From JAERML01 sp035687895 (GTDB lineage Bacteria; Bacteroidota; Ignavibacteria; UBA10030; UBA6906), in assembly GCA_035687895.1 (NCBI GenBank), contig DASRUE010000186.1, positions 1 through 10,881 on the forward strand: a stretch of DNA of 10,881 bases, read 5' to 3'. The translations under genes and the position numbers were made by a program. Positions within the stretch are counted from its first letter, which is position 1. Every line of letters starts with the position of its first letter. Shown piece by piece: positions 1 through 6,696 of this stretch. A model generated the notes under the pieces. It saw only the letters and a list, made by a program, of their open reading frames with translations. It had not been told where the DNA came from and searched no databases.

Positions 1-2
1 GA

Positions 3-2612
3 AATGCCTTTGACTACAACCGCGATCCGTATGGCGTCATCTACGTGATCCACAGGCTGGACCGGGAGACAGGTAAGACGCAACGGTTTGTCACCGGAAA
101 CGGTGGCTCCGTCCGACCACAGATCTCACCCGATGGGAAAATGCTCGCGTTCGTCCGGCGTGTGCGGCTGAATTCCGTTCTTTACCTCCGCAACATCGAA
201 ACAGGCGAGGAGTGGCCAATCTACGACAAGCTCAACCGTGACGCACAGGAGACATGGGCGATCTTCGGATTACACCCTGGATTCTCATGGACACCCGACG
301 GGACGTTCATCGTCATTTCCGCCAGGGGGAAGATCTGGAAAGTGAATGTCTCCACCAAAGAGGCAACGCCGATTCCGTTCAAGGCAAATGTCAGGCAGAC
401 AGTGACCGATGCGCTACGATTCAAGCAGCAGGTTGCACCGGATAAATTCAATGTGAAAATGCTCCGCTGGGTCACCACCTCACCGGACGGAAAGTCCGTC
501 ATCTATAACGCGCTTGGCCGTCTGTGGACGAAGTCACTTCCCCATGGCGAATCAAGGCGACTCACGAGCGATGATCATTTCGAGTTCTATCCCTCTTTCT
601 CCCCGGACGGCAAGTGGATTATCTACACAACATGGACTGACGCAAGCAAGGGATCGATCTACAAAGTGAAATCTTCCGGCGGCAAAGGAATGAAGCTAAC
701 ATCCGTGAAGGGGACATACACCGAGCCTTCGTTCTCTCGGGACGGACAACGGATTGTGTTCGTGAAGCAGGGTGGCGACTTCCTACGCGGGCAAACGTAC
801 AGTACCGAGCCGGGTATCTACTGGATGCCGGGTGAAGGAGGCGCTGCTACACTTGTCACCGAAGAGGGCTCCAGCCCGATGTTTAATCGGAAGGGGGACC
901 GTGTTTTCCTCACGTCGAACGAAGGAGAGAAGACCGCGTTGATTAGTGTGGATCTCACTGGTGGCAAACGTCGCGTCCATCTCACCTCCGACAACGCACA
1001 GCAAATTATCCCCTCCCCCGACGAGCAATGGGTAGCGTTCACCGAGCGCTACAATTCTTACATCGCCACACTCCCCATGACGGGTCAGGCGGTTCAGATC
1101 GGGCCGAGCACGACGGATTTCCCTGTCAAACGAATCACCCGTGACGCAGGGATGTACCTTCATTGGTCACCCGACAGCAAAACGGTGTATTGGTCGCTCG
1201 GGCCGGAGCTTTATTCGCGCTCACTGGCAAATACATTCAAGTTCGTTGATGGAGCAAAAGACAGTGTGCAGGAAAAACCGGACACGGTCGGAACCTCCAT
1301 CGGGTTCAAGGGAGTAACCGACAAGCCTATGGGAAGCGTCGCACTTGTTGGTGCAACAGTGATCACGATGAAGGGCGATGAGGTTCTTCAGAACGCCACC
1401 ATCCTGGTCGAACAGAACCGCATCAAAGCCATCGGTACGGCACAGACGGTGCGAGTCCCGTCCGGCACGAAGACGGTAGATGTAACCGGCACATGTATTA
1501 TGCCGGGGATGATTGACGTGCATGCCCATGGTCGTGCGGGCAGTATCGGTATTACGCCGCAACAGAATTGGGCCTTCTACGCAAACGTCGCCTACGGTGT
1601 CACAACCGAGCACGACCCGTCAAACGATACCGAGGAGATCTTCGCCAGCTCTGAGATGATCAAGGCCGGGGTTGTGGTGGGTCCACGCCTGTATTCCACG
1701 GGGACAATTCTCTATGGCGCAGAGGGAAGTTATAAAGCAGTGGTGGATAATCTGGATGATGCGAAATCACACTTGCGGCGCTTAAAGGCAGTCGGGGCTT
1801 TTAGCGTGAAGAGTTACAATCAACCGCGGCGCGACCAGCGGCAGCAGATCATCGAGGCTGGACGCGAGTTGCAGATGATGGTTGTTCCGGAAGGCGCTTC
1901 AACCTTCTACTGGAACATGACCATGATCCTCGACGGACATACTGGCATCGAACACTCGCTTCCTGTGTCGCCGTTGTACAAGGACGCCATTACCCTCTTC
2001 TCGAAGAGTAAAACCGGCTACACGCCTACCTTCGTGGTCAGCTACGGCGGATTGATGGGCGAGAACTACTGGTACGCAAACACGAAAGTTTGGGAGAACC
2101 AGCGGTTGCTGACCTATGTCCCCCGCACGATCGTCGATGCACGGTCACGGCGGAGAACGCTCGCCAACGAGGATGATTGGAACCATATCGAGAATGCAAA
2201 GGCCGCCCGTGCCATCGTGGAGGCCGGCGGCAAAGCACAGATTGGCGCACATGGTCAGCTGCAAGGACTCGGCGCGCATTGGGAACTCTGGAGTTTTGTC
2301 CAGGGTGGCATGACTCCGATGGACGCCATTCGCTGCGCCACGCTCTACGGTGCGCAGTACATCGGGTTGGACGACGACCTCGGCTCACTGGAACCCGGAA
2401 AACTGGCCGACCTGATCGTGATGGAGAAGAATCCTCTGGAGAATATCCGGAATAGTGAGTCAATCCGCTACGTCATGCTGAACGGAAGGCTCTACGATGC
2501 TGCAACGATGAATGAAGTGGGAACCAGAACGGCGCGGCGCGCACCATTCTTCTGGGAGGGAGGAAAGGACCCAGGTGCAGAGAGCTTGGAAATGGAAATG
2601 GATTTGGATTGA
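3..2612 (+). CDS. TolB/PD40 beta-propeller plus amidohydrolase fusion protein, 5' end outside window
   Basis: The reading frame is open from the left edge (no stop before the GTG at 45), so the gene starts upstream and 869 codons are visible. Numbering from the GTG at 45, residues 1 to about 405 hold PD40/TolB-type propeller repeats, seen as recurring SPDGK motifs (ISPDGKMLAF, TSPDGKSVIY, FSPDGKWIIY, WSPDSKTVYW). From about residue 430 an amidohydrolase of the imidazolonepropionase-like group follows. It has the metal-binding HxH at H493/H495 (MIDVHAHG), a likely bridging lysine K589 (FSVKSYNQ), H632 and H637 (GHTGIEHS), and the C-terminal hallmark GSLEPGKLADLIV. The usual aspartate after the last barrel strand is replaced by a GAHGQLQGLGAHWE segment, which I recall as common in this fusion family. 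The substrate is unknown; family members are annotated as amidases or peptidases and are often exported. The domain call is firm and the function is not. Confidence 0.93.
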   Translation, partial: NAFDYNRDPYGVIYVIHRLDRETGKTQRFVTGNGGSVRPQISPDGKMLAFVRRVRLNSVLYLRNIETGEEWPIYDKLNRDAQETWAIFGLHPGFSWTPDGTFIVISARGKIWKVNVSTKEATPIPFKANVRQTVTDALRFKQQVAPDKFNVKMLRWVTTSPDGKSVIYNALGRLWTKSLPHGESRRLTSDDHFEFYPSFSPDGKWIIYTTWTDASKGSIYKVKSSGGKGMKLTSVKGTYTEPSFSRDGQRIVFVKQGGDFLRGQTYSTEPGIYWMPGEGGAATLVTEEGSSPMFNRKGDRVFLTSNEGEKTALISVDLTGGKRRVHLTSDNAQQIIPSPDEQWVAFTERYNSYIATLPMTGQAVQIGPSTTDFPVKRITRDAGMYLHWSPDSKTVYWSLGPELYSRSLANTFKFVDGAKDSVQEKPDTVGTSIGFKGVTDKPMGSVALVGATVITMKGDEVLQNATILVEQNRIKAIGTAQTVRVPSGTKTVDVTGTCIMPGMIDVHAHGRAGSIGITPQQNWAFYANVAYGVTTEHDPSNDTEEIFASSEMIKAGVVVGPRLYSTGTILYGAEGSYKAVVDNLDDAKSHLRRLKAVGAFSVKSYNQPRRDQRQQIIEAGRELQMMVVPEGASTFYWNMTMILDGHTGIEHSLPVSPLYKDAITLFSKSKTGYTPTFVVSYGGLMGENYWYANTKVWENQRLLTYVPRTIVDARSRRRTLANEDDWNHIENAKAARAIVEAGGKAQIGAHGQLQGLGAHWELWSFVQGGMTPMDAIRCATLYGAQYIGLDDDLGSLEPGKLADLIVMEKNPLENIRNSESIRYVMLNGRLYDAATMNEVGTRTARRAPFFWEGGKDPGAESLEMEMDLD

Positions 2613-2694
2613 CGAAGTTTGCGGGACACGCATTTGTGCAATCGCATGGTCCCCAGGTAGTCCCATCTGACGAGAAGCATCCTCTTCCTCTGCA

Positions 2695-3162
2695 TTATGG
2701 GATGATCTTCAATTTCCCGCTCCACCGTGCAACGCGCTGCGCGAGAATTTGATTTCTTTCATCCGGCGGCAGTGAAGCCACCTCAACTTCGTCGTGAACG
2801 CCCAGTACGTCACCGATGAAGTATCCCACAGCAACGCCGGAGAGCAGGCCGATGCCAATGCTGGCAGCTTTCCGATCCTCGTTACCATTATTGCCGGCAG
2901 TCCCCCCAATCATACCACCCATCATTGTGAGTGTAATCAGGACAGGATTGTAATCATAAGAAAGTGTTCTGATGCTGCCCATGCTCAACCATGAAACTGT
3001 GCCGGTCGACGTCGACACAACGAGAGAGTCTTTCCAAATGCTGTCAGGATGCACTTCGGACAACTCCTTCCCACCCATGAGAGAGACTGTCCACTCGTAG
3101 TGCTGCGACAGGCCAATATCAACAAAGACGAGAAAGAGGAAGGTGATCAGGAGGGTTTTCAT
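2695..3162 (-). CDS. small exported protein with glycine-rich membrane hairpin, unknown function
   Basis: This 155-residue protein has a clear N-terminal signal sequence (KTLLITFLFLVFVDIGLS, cleavage probably before QHYEW). A short beta-like region follows (DSLVVSTSTGTVSWLSM), then two hydrophobic glycine-rich stretches at about residues 73-90 (VLITLTMMGGMIGG) and 100-121 (ASIGIGLLSGVAVGYFIG), separated by a charged loop. The glycine spacing resembles a glycine zipper. The C-terminal tail is soluble (LPPDERNQILAQR). I do not recognise a named family. The gene is convergent with the amidohydrolase gene (82 bp between stops) and starts 19 bp after the end of the broken lipoprotein gene. No good Shine-Dalgarno is visible before its ATG, so it may depend on upstream translation. 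Confidence 0.72.
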   Translation of the reverse strand: MKTLLITFLFLVFVDIGLSQHYEWTVSLMGGKELSEVHPDSIWKDSLVVSTSTGTVSWLSMGSIRTLSYDYNPVLITLTMMGGMIGGTAGNNGNEDRKAASIGIGLLSGVAVGYFIGDVLGVHDEVEVASLPPDERNQILAQRVARWSGKLKIIP

Positions 3163-3181
3163 TGTTGGATCGTGCTCGCGT

Positions 3182-3546
3182 TCATTTCAACCATTTTCGA
3201 TCAAACTCCCTCCGGTTACGGAGCGTCCTCTCTTTCATGTCCTCGGCACTCTCGATCGGCGTCTCATCGAGCAACACCAGCCTGCGTGCCAGAATCGTCC
3301 GAGCGGTGGTTGGGCACCACGAAAGAATCCCTCCGTCCGCTCGCTATAATACTACAGCGCAACACTTTCGTAGTAAGTGGTGATCGGCCCGAAGAGGTCG
3401 TCCGGATGGCCCATTGCGTCTAGCACTTGCTCCTCGGTCATGCCCTCCTCGAGAAACGTCAGCTGGCTCTTCACCAATCCAAAACCGCAGCCTTGCAGTA
3501 GGACCATTAGGACTGAGAGTAACAGCATCTGCCACGATCTTCTCAC
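3182..3546 (-). pseudogene. BamE/SmpA-like small lipoprotein gene broken by a stop and a frameshift
   Basis: From a GTG at 3546 (AGGAGG just upstream; an ATG at codon 7 is the alternative) 64 residues are open. There is a lipoprotein signal with lipobox LLQGC (Cys20), then FLEEGMTEEQVLDAMGHPD, the start of a SmpA/OmlA/BamE-like fold. Translation stops at TAG 3354-3352, right after TTYYESVAL, where members of this fold normally continue. Beyond the TAG the same frame gives YYSE. Shifting by one base near 3343-3350 then opens a frame to a TGA at 3184-3182, whose translation looks like real protein (RADGGILSW, LVLLDETPIESAEDMKERT, ending EFDRKWLK). The simplest reading is one roughly 120-residue lipoprotein gene with a nonsense change and a 1-nt deletion. 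Sequencing or assembly error is the main alternative. A 64-residue truncated lipoprotein could still be made. Confidence 0.68.
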
Positions 3547-3607
3547 CGGCCCTCCTGTTGAGGGTCGGGTTCAGCCTTTTGTTTGACGACTGTACTATAC
3601 GAGCCCT

Positions 3608-4099
3608 CTATCGCACCGTGGGCTTCAACACTGCGCACATTCCGCCTATGATTTGCCATTGTCCCTTGACTTTCATCCAGGTGTGCGTAAACTTCAGGAG
3701 TTCGCCCTCACCGGTAATCCTTCCATCCGGATACTCGTAGACGAGGGGTGTCGCATAGTGGACGACCGCCACCTCACCGAAGTACTGAACAGCCTCACGG
3801 CGCAATTCATAGGTAACCTTGATGCCTTTGTCCCGAATCTCACGCACCCAACCTCCGATATTCGCTTTCCGGGATGGTTGCAGTGTACTACAAGGCCAGC
3901 CTACGAAGTCTTCATGCCATAAGCTGATGTACTTATCCACCTCGCCCGCCTTCACGTAGCGCCAGTACGCTTCCTCCATCTCCCACACGACGTCTTCCTG
4001 CGCGACCGCCACGGAGGCGACCAGTCCAACTGCCGACCATAGCACGATGGCCGAACGAAACAACATTGAAAGATCTCTCCGTTTGCATTCCACAAGCAT
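3608..4099 (-). CDS. exported SnoaL/DUF4440-like (NTF2-fold) protein
   Basis: This 163-residue protein has an N-terminal signal sequence (LFRSAIVLWSAVGLVASVAVAQ, cleavage near AVAQ-ED) followed by a compact domain of about 125 residues. The pattern is that of the NTF2-like superfamily: an opening helix (EEAYWRYVKAGEVDKYISLWHEDFVGWP), a middle strand region (VQYFGEVAVVHYATPLVYEY) and the closing strands (LLKFTHTWMKVKGQWQIIGGMC). Such domains are often annotated DUF4440 or ketosteroid-isomerase-like and their ligands are rarely known. Two starts are possible. The ATG at 4099 has a full AAGGAGGT only 3 nt upstream. A second ATG 11 codons in has a weaker GGAGA at better spacing. The gene begins 14 bp after the stop of the dehydrogenase gene on the same strand, so the two may be co-transcribed. 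Confidence 0.82.
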   Translation of the reverse strand: MLVECKRRDLSMLFRSAIVLWSAVGLVASVAVAQEDVVWEMEEAYWRYVKAGEVDKYISLWHEDFVGWPCSTLQPSRKANIGGWVREIRDKGIKVTYELRREAVQYFGEVAVVHYATPLVYEYPDGRITGEGELLKFTHTWMKVKGQWQIIGGMCAVLKPTVR

Positions 4100-4113
4100 G
4101 CTACCTCCTTACG

Positions 4114-5142
4114 TTAGGAAAATGTCCCTTTGATGCCGGAGCGACTGGTTTTGCCATGTGCCCCGTCGCTCGCATCAGGCTCCACAGTTATTACAACATT
4201 TCCTGTTTTTTCCCCTCTTTCAACATACCTGTAAGCCTCGACAATTTGTTTCAGCGGGTATTGTCTATCAATGACCGCTTTGTACTTTCCAGCCTCGATG
4301 AGCTCTTTAAAAAAACCTACGTCTTCCTTACTGTCTTTTGGAATTGGAAACATGACCTTTTTACTGCCGATTTTTGTAGTCCATAGTGCTAAGAATGGAT
4401 TCTGTGCTAGGAAACCCAGGTCAGTTGAAAAATAAACGCCACCTCTCTTCATCAAATTCTTACAACGGAAAAACGAACTCTTACCAACCGCATCAAAAAC
4501 AAAATCATAAGTCTGACCGTTCTTAGTAAAATCATCTTTTGTGTAGTCAATTACTTCATCGGCTCCCAGAGATTTTATCAGTTCTAAGTTCTTTGTATTA
4601 CACACTGCTGTAACGCATGCCCCATAATACTTAGCAAGCTGCACACCTGCACTACCTATGGATCCAGAGGCTCCATTGATAAGGATTTTTTGTCCCTTCT
4701 GAAGGTCCATTTTTCTTATGTAGTTGAAAGCGAGCATTGCCCCATCGCAGACTGCGGCAGCTTCTTCATAGTTCATATTGGCTGGTTTTGTTACGATTGA
4801 GGCTGCTTCAGGTAGGCATATGTACTCAGCATGTGCACCAAAATTGTCACCAGTCAGTCCAAAAACCTGGTCGCCCTTTTTGAATTGTTTGACATCTTTG
4901 CCTACTGCTTCAACTTCTCCAGCCAGCTCACTCCCTAATATCGTTCTTTTGGGCTTAAAGAGACCATTGACCAATCTGATAATAAGAGGATATTCAGGTT
5001 TTCGAAATCCGCAGTCCGTTCGGTTTACTGTTGTCGCATATACCTTGATTAGTACTTCATTGTCCTTGGGAGTAGGTTTTTCTACCTCTTTGAGCTGAAG
5101 AACTTCCGGTGGTCCGTATTTTGTGTATACGATCGCTTTCAT
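4114..5142 (-). CDS. zinc-free quinone oxidoreductase-type NAD(P)-dependent alcohol dehydrogenase (MDR family)
   Basis: This is a 342-residue medium-chain dehydrogenase/reductase. The N-terminal GroES-like domain (residues 1 to about 120) carries MKAIVYTKYGPPEVLQLKEV, NRTDCGFRKPEYP and LGSELAGEVEAVGKDV. The Rossmann domain follows with the nucleotide-binding loop INGASGSIGSAGVQLAK (155-171) and ADEVIDYTKDDF. The zinc-binding cysteine cluster of classical alcohol dehydrogenases is absent, so this belongs with quinone oxidoreductase/enoyl-reductase-like members; the likely reaction is NADPH-dependent reduction of an activated enone or quinone in the cytoplasm. The family end is GNVVITVE (about residue 321). 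A 21-residue tail (DASDGAHG to GTFS) follows that looks non-native. The body is distinctly A+T-rich with many AAA/AAT codons, unlike the GC-rich tail and most neighbours, which suggests transfer. Its start lies about 60 bp after an attC-like end, consistent with a cassette gene. Confidence 0.9.
   Translation of the reverse strand: MKAIVYTKYGPPEVLQLKEVEKPTPKDNEVLIKVYATTVNRTDCGFRKPEYPLIIRLVNGLFKPKRTILGSELAGEVEAVGKDVKQFKKGDQVFGLTGDNFGAHAEYICLPEAASIVTKPANMNYEEAAAVCDGAMLAFNYIRKMDLQKGQKILINGASGSIGSAGVQLAKYYGACVTAVCNTKNLELIKSLGADEVIDYTKDDFTKNGQTYDFVFDAVGKSSFFRCKNLMKRGGVYFSTDLGFLAQNPFLALWTTKIGSKKVMFPIPKDSKEDVGFFKELIEAGKYKAVIDRQYPLKQIVEAYRYVERGEKTGNVVITVEPDASDGAHGKTSRSGIKGTFS
4132..4176 (-). repeat. 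imperfect inverted repeat inside the dehydrogenase 3' tail
   Basis: The arms GATGCCGGAGCGAC (4132-4145) and GTCGCTCGCATC (4165-4176) pair over 12 bp, with two extra bases bulged in the left arm and a 19-nt loop. The hairpin lies entirely in the GC-rich tail that follows the normal end of the dehydrogenase. A bulged stem of this size recalls attC structure or a terminator, but there is no T-run and the outer boxes do not fit an attC in either orientation. Confidence 0.4.
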
Positions 5143-5201
5143 GGGTCGCCTTCAAGACTGGTTTGGTGAAGTTCACGCAATCTATCCTATAAGTTTGCAA
5201 A

Positions 5202-5613
5202 ACCTAACGGACCGCGGCTCCGCCTTCAGCGGCGAATCGCTTACAGTGGTCACGTAAGCTGCCTGCCCCTGCCTGCGCTGCCGCTTCGGCAGGCAGGCGC
5301 CTCTGATAATTCTCTGAGGCAGGCTCGCCTCAGTCCTTCGGACGTCGGCGAGCAGGCGGGCGGAGTAGAATGTCTCGGCTTGTGCCACGCCGAGCGTTAG
5401 CTATGATAAATTCATTCATGCGTGGTGGCATTAACATTCGCCGACGCCTGCCCGCATAGTAGAACCGGTCATTTCGTCCCCAAAAGATATCACTCGTGTT
5501 ACCGAAATGCTGAAGAACTACACGGCAGGCAGGCGTCAGCAAGCTTGTTGAGTCCCGCTGTTATTGAGCGGGACGAAACCCGCCATCTTTATGGCGGGAG
5601 CCGCTTGTCGGGT
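5202..5613 (-). repeat. composite palindrome-rich block with attC-like ends (copy 1)
   Basis: This gene-free 412-bp stretch lies between the TonB-domain gene and the dehydrogenase gene. Its low-coordinate end reads CCTAACGGACCGCGGCTCC, the attC-like outer end seen at four other places in the window. The high-coordinate end (GCGGCTCCCGCC on the minus strand) pairs with it, but its core box is degenerate (GTCGGGT in place of GTTAGGC). Inside are GC-rich inverted repeats: 5554-5572, 5579-5598, and a GCCTGC/GCAGGC stem around 5265-5300. It is collinear with the block at 9345-9790. The two share 16 identical bases (5355-5370 with 9465-9480) and an 81-bp segment (5524-5604 with 9701-9781). A second attC-like core (CGTTAGC) occurs at 5395-5401. 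No convincing ORF is present. It could be an attC with a very long apical region or a small mobile palindromic element. Confidence 0.6.
5524..5604. repeat. 81-bp repeat, copy 1 (partner 9701-9781)
   Basis: This segment matches 9701-9781 at 77 of 81 positions with no gaps. It starts GGCAGGCAGGCGTCAG and ends GGCGGGAGCCGC. It contains two hairpins: CCCGCT/AGCGGG with loop GTTATTG (5554-5572) and CCCGCCAT/ATGGCGGG with loop CTTT (5579-5598). It starts 18 bp beyond the stop of the TonB-domain gene, so the hairpins could also affect the 3' end of that transcript. Confidence 0.9.
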
Positions 5614-5621
5614 GGCGACGC

Positions 5622-6155
5622 TCACTTCTTAGCTGGCAACCTAAACAGGAATGGGTACGACACCCAAACTGCAACAGGTTCATTATTCAAATATGCCGGA
5701 GTAAATACAAATTGCTTTGCAGCCTCGATCGCCGGCTCGTTGAAGATCTCGGCGTCACTTTTCAACACAACAACCTTCCGGGCTTTCCCTTCCTTGTCAA
5801 CCCAGATCTTCACGATGACCTTGCCCTCAAGATGTGCACGCTTTGCAGGTTCCGGGTACGTGGGCTCGACCTTCTTTACGATCTGAGGCTCCTTGTCTAA
5901 TGGAACGACGTCCGCATCGTCATAGTACTTAGGAATCAACTTGAAACCTGCAGTGTCCTTCTCCTGGTTGTATTTTGGGAGGAGTTTGAATGTGTTATCC
6001 TTCCTCGGAACGTACTTTGGGCTTGACTTGGATTTGAGCGTATCCCTCGGGGAGTCTTGCTGAAGTCGACCACTTAATGCGGATTGCACTTGAACGAGAT
6101 GTGCTATGCAAATGCTGATTACCAGCCATACCGAAAAGTGAGTAAGCGTTTTCAT
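5622..6155 (-). CDS. TonB C-terminal-domain protein with short internal repeats
   Basis: I chose the ATG at 6155 (177 residues) because GGAGG lies 4 nt upstream of it; an ATG 11 codons further up has no such signal. Residues 1-26 are a signal sequence or single membrane anchor (HFSVWLVISICIAHL). Residues 45-80 carry a short tandem repeat: SPKYVPRKDN, then TFKLLPKYNQEKDT, then GFKLIPKYYDDADV. Residues about 91-173 form a TonB C-terminal domain (VEPTYPEPAKRAHLEGKV, IWVDKEGKARKVVV, AIEAAKQFVFTPAYLNNEPV). In TonB this domain contacts the TonB box of outer-membrane receptors. Stand-alone versions in Bacteroidota are common and mostly uncharacterised. No ExbB, ExbD or receptor gene is nearby, so a role as a true energy transducer is not supported. 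It sits between attC-like ends at 6184-6207 and 5202, as a cassette would. Confidence 0.88.
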   Translation of the reverse strand: MKTLTHFSVWLVISICIAHLVQVQSALSGRLQQDSPRDTLKSKSSPKYVPRKDNTFKLLPKYNQEKDTAGFKLIPKYYDDADVVPLDKEPQIVKKVEPTYPEPAKRAHLEGKVIVKIWVDKEGKARKVVVLKSDAEIFNEPAIEAAKQFVFTPAYLNNEPVAVWVSYPFLFRLPAKK

Positions 6156-6183
6156 GTTTCCTCCAACGACTGACTTTGTTGCC

Positions 6184-6207
6184 GCCAAACGGACCGCGGC
6201 TCCGCCT
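6184..6207 (-). other. attC-like outer end (solo, degenerate)
   Basis: The plus-strand sequence GCCAAACGGACCGCGGCTCCGCC matches the end of the block at 5202-5224 almost exactly; the run ACGGACCGCGGCTCCGCCT is shared. The core box is GCCAAAC instead of GCCTAAC. No partner box is visible in the 22 bp before the restored stop of the YciI-like gene. It is best read as a truncated attC retaining one arm. Confidence 0.5.
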
Positions 6208-6229
6208 GTCTGGGTCGCGATGCTGCGGA

Positions 6230-6545
6230 CTACATTCTCATTTCCATCACTTCTGCGATATCAACTGTGCCGTGTTTCAAGGTGCGGGCACCTCTTAACC
6301 ATTTCAAGAGCAGCATCCATGCTGTCGGCTCTCACTATAGAAAACCCTGTCAAGCGACTCGATCCGCCACCATCTGATACACCGCCGGAGCTTACGGTCT
6401 TGGGTTTTCCCAAGGGGGTGCCGGGGTTGACCAAGGCATCGCCAAGGTTGCCGACCCAGGCCATAAATTTCTCCTTATATTTCACTCCCTCCTCAGGGCT
6501 CTTAAACTTTGGCTCACCGTAATAGGCAAAGGCGTAGTTAGACAT
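6230..6545 (-). pseudogene. YciI-like (YCII domain) protein with frameshifted C-terminus
   Basis: The ATG at 6545 follows AGGAGGAG at good spacing. The frame gives 94 residues of a YCII/DGPF-type protein (FAYYGEPKFKSPEEG, NPGTPLGKPKTVSSGGVSDGG, LTGFSIVRADSMDAALEMVKRCPHLE) and stops at 6261 after LETRHS. Family members instead end like CPHLEIGGTIEVAEMM. The downstream frame from about 6266 reads GTVDIAEVMEMRM and stops at TAG 6232-6230, which is exactly the expected family end. A change of 2 nt lost or 1 nt gained near 6265-6270 explains it. Only about ten residues are altered, so the product may still fold. YCII proteins are small and ferredoxin-like, and mostly of unknown function. The gene lies between the short attC at 6602-6659 and the solo attC end at 6184. 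Confidence 0.75.
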
Positions 6546-6601
6546 GAATTCTCCTCCTGTTTTTTATATGAATTTGAATTCCTCTCCTACCGAAGATGCG
6601 C

Positions 6602-6659
6602 CACCAACGTTTGAGTTCAGCGGACGCCGAAGGCCATCCGCTGCAACGACGGGCTAGGC
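6602..6659 (-). other. attC site of the PhzF cassette (classical short type)
   Basis: On the minus strand this 58-bp element starts GCCTAGCCCGTCGTTGCAGC and ends GCTGAACTCAAACGTTGG. The arms AGCGGA/TCCGCT pair and flank a short loop. Size, order of boxes and the TCGTT...AACTCAA arms match the classical 59-base element of resistance cassettes. The outer boxes are slightly degenerate (GCCTAGC for GCCTAAC; GTTGGTG for GTTRRRY). It starts 38 bp after the PhzF stop. Confidence 0.8.
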
Positions 6660-6696
6660 CACTTCAGTTCCAAGCCATAGTGGCGGCCTTGTCCAT

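Noticed and set aside
2038..2463. 141-codon minus-strand ORF
   Set aside because: It is antisense to the amidohydrolase domain, with arginine- and serine-rich composition typical of a shadow frame.
4113..4190. Possible attC around the CCTAACG at the dehydrogenase stop and the bulged hairpin at 4132-4176
   Set aside because: The box orientation is wrong for a site following the minus-strand gene, and no second core box lies at the other side of the hairpin.
5182..5542. Minus-strand ORFs across the palindromic block (5182-5388 and 5330-5542)
   Set aside because: They follow the repeats, have arginine-rich low-complexity translations and lack ribosome-binding sites; open frames arise from the GC-rich palindromes.
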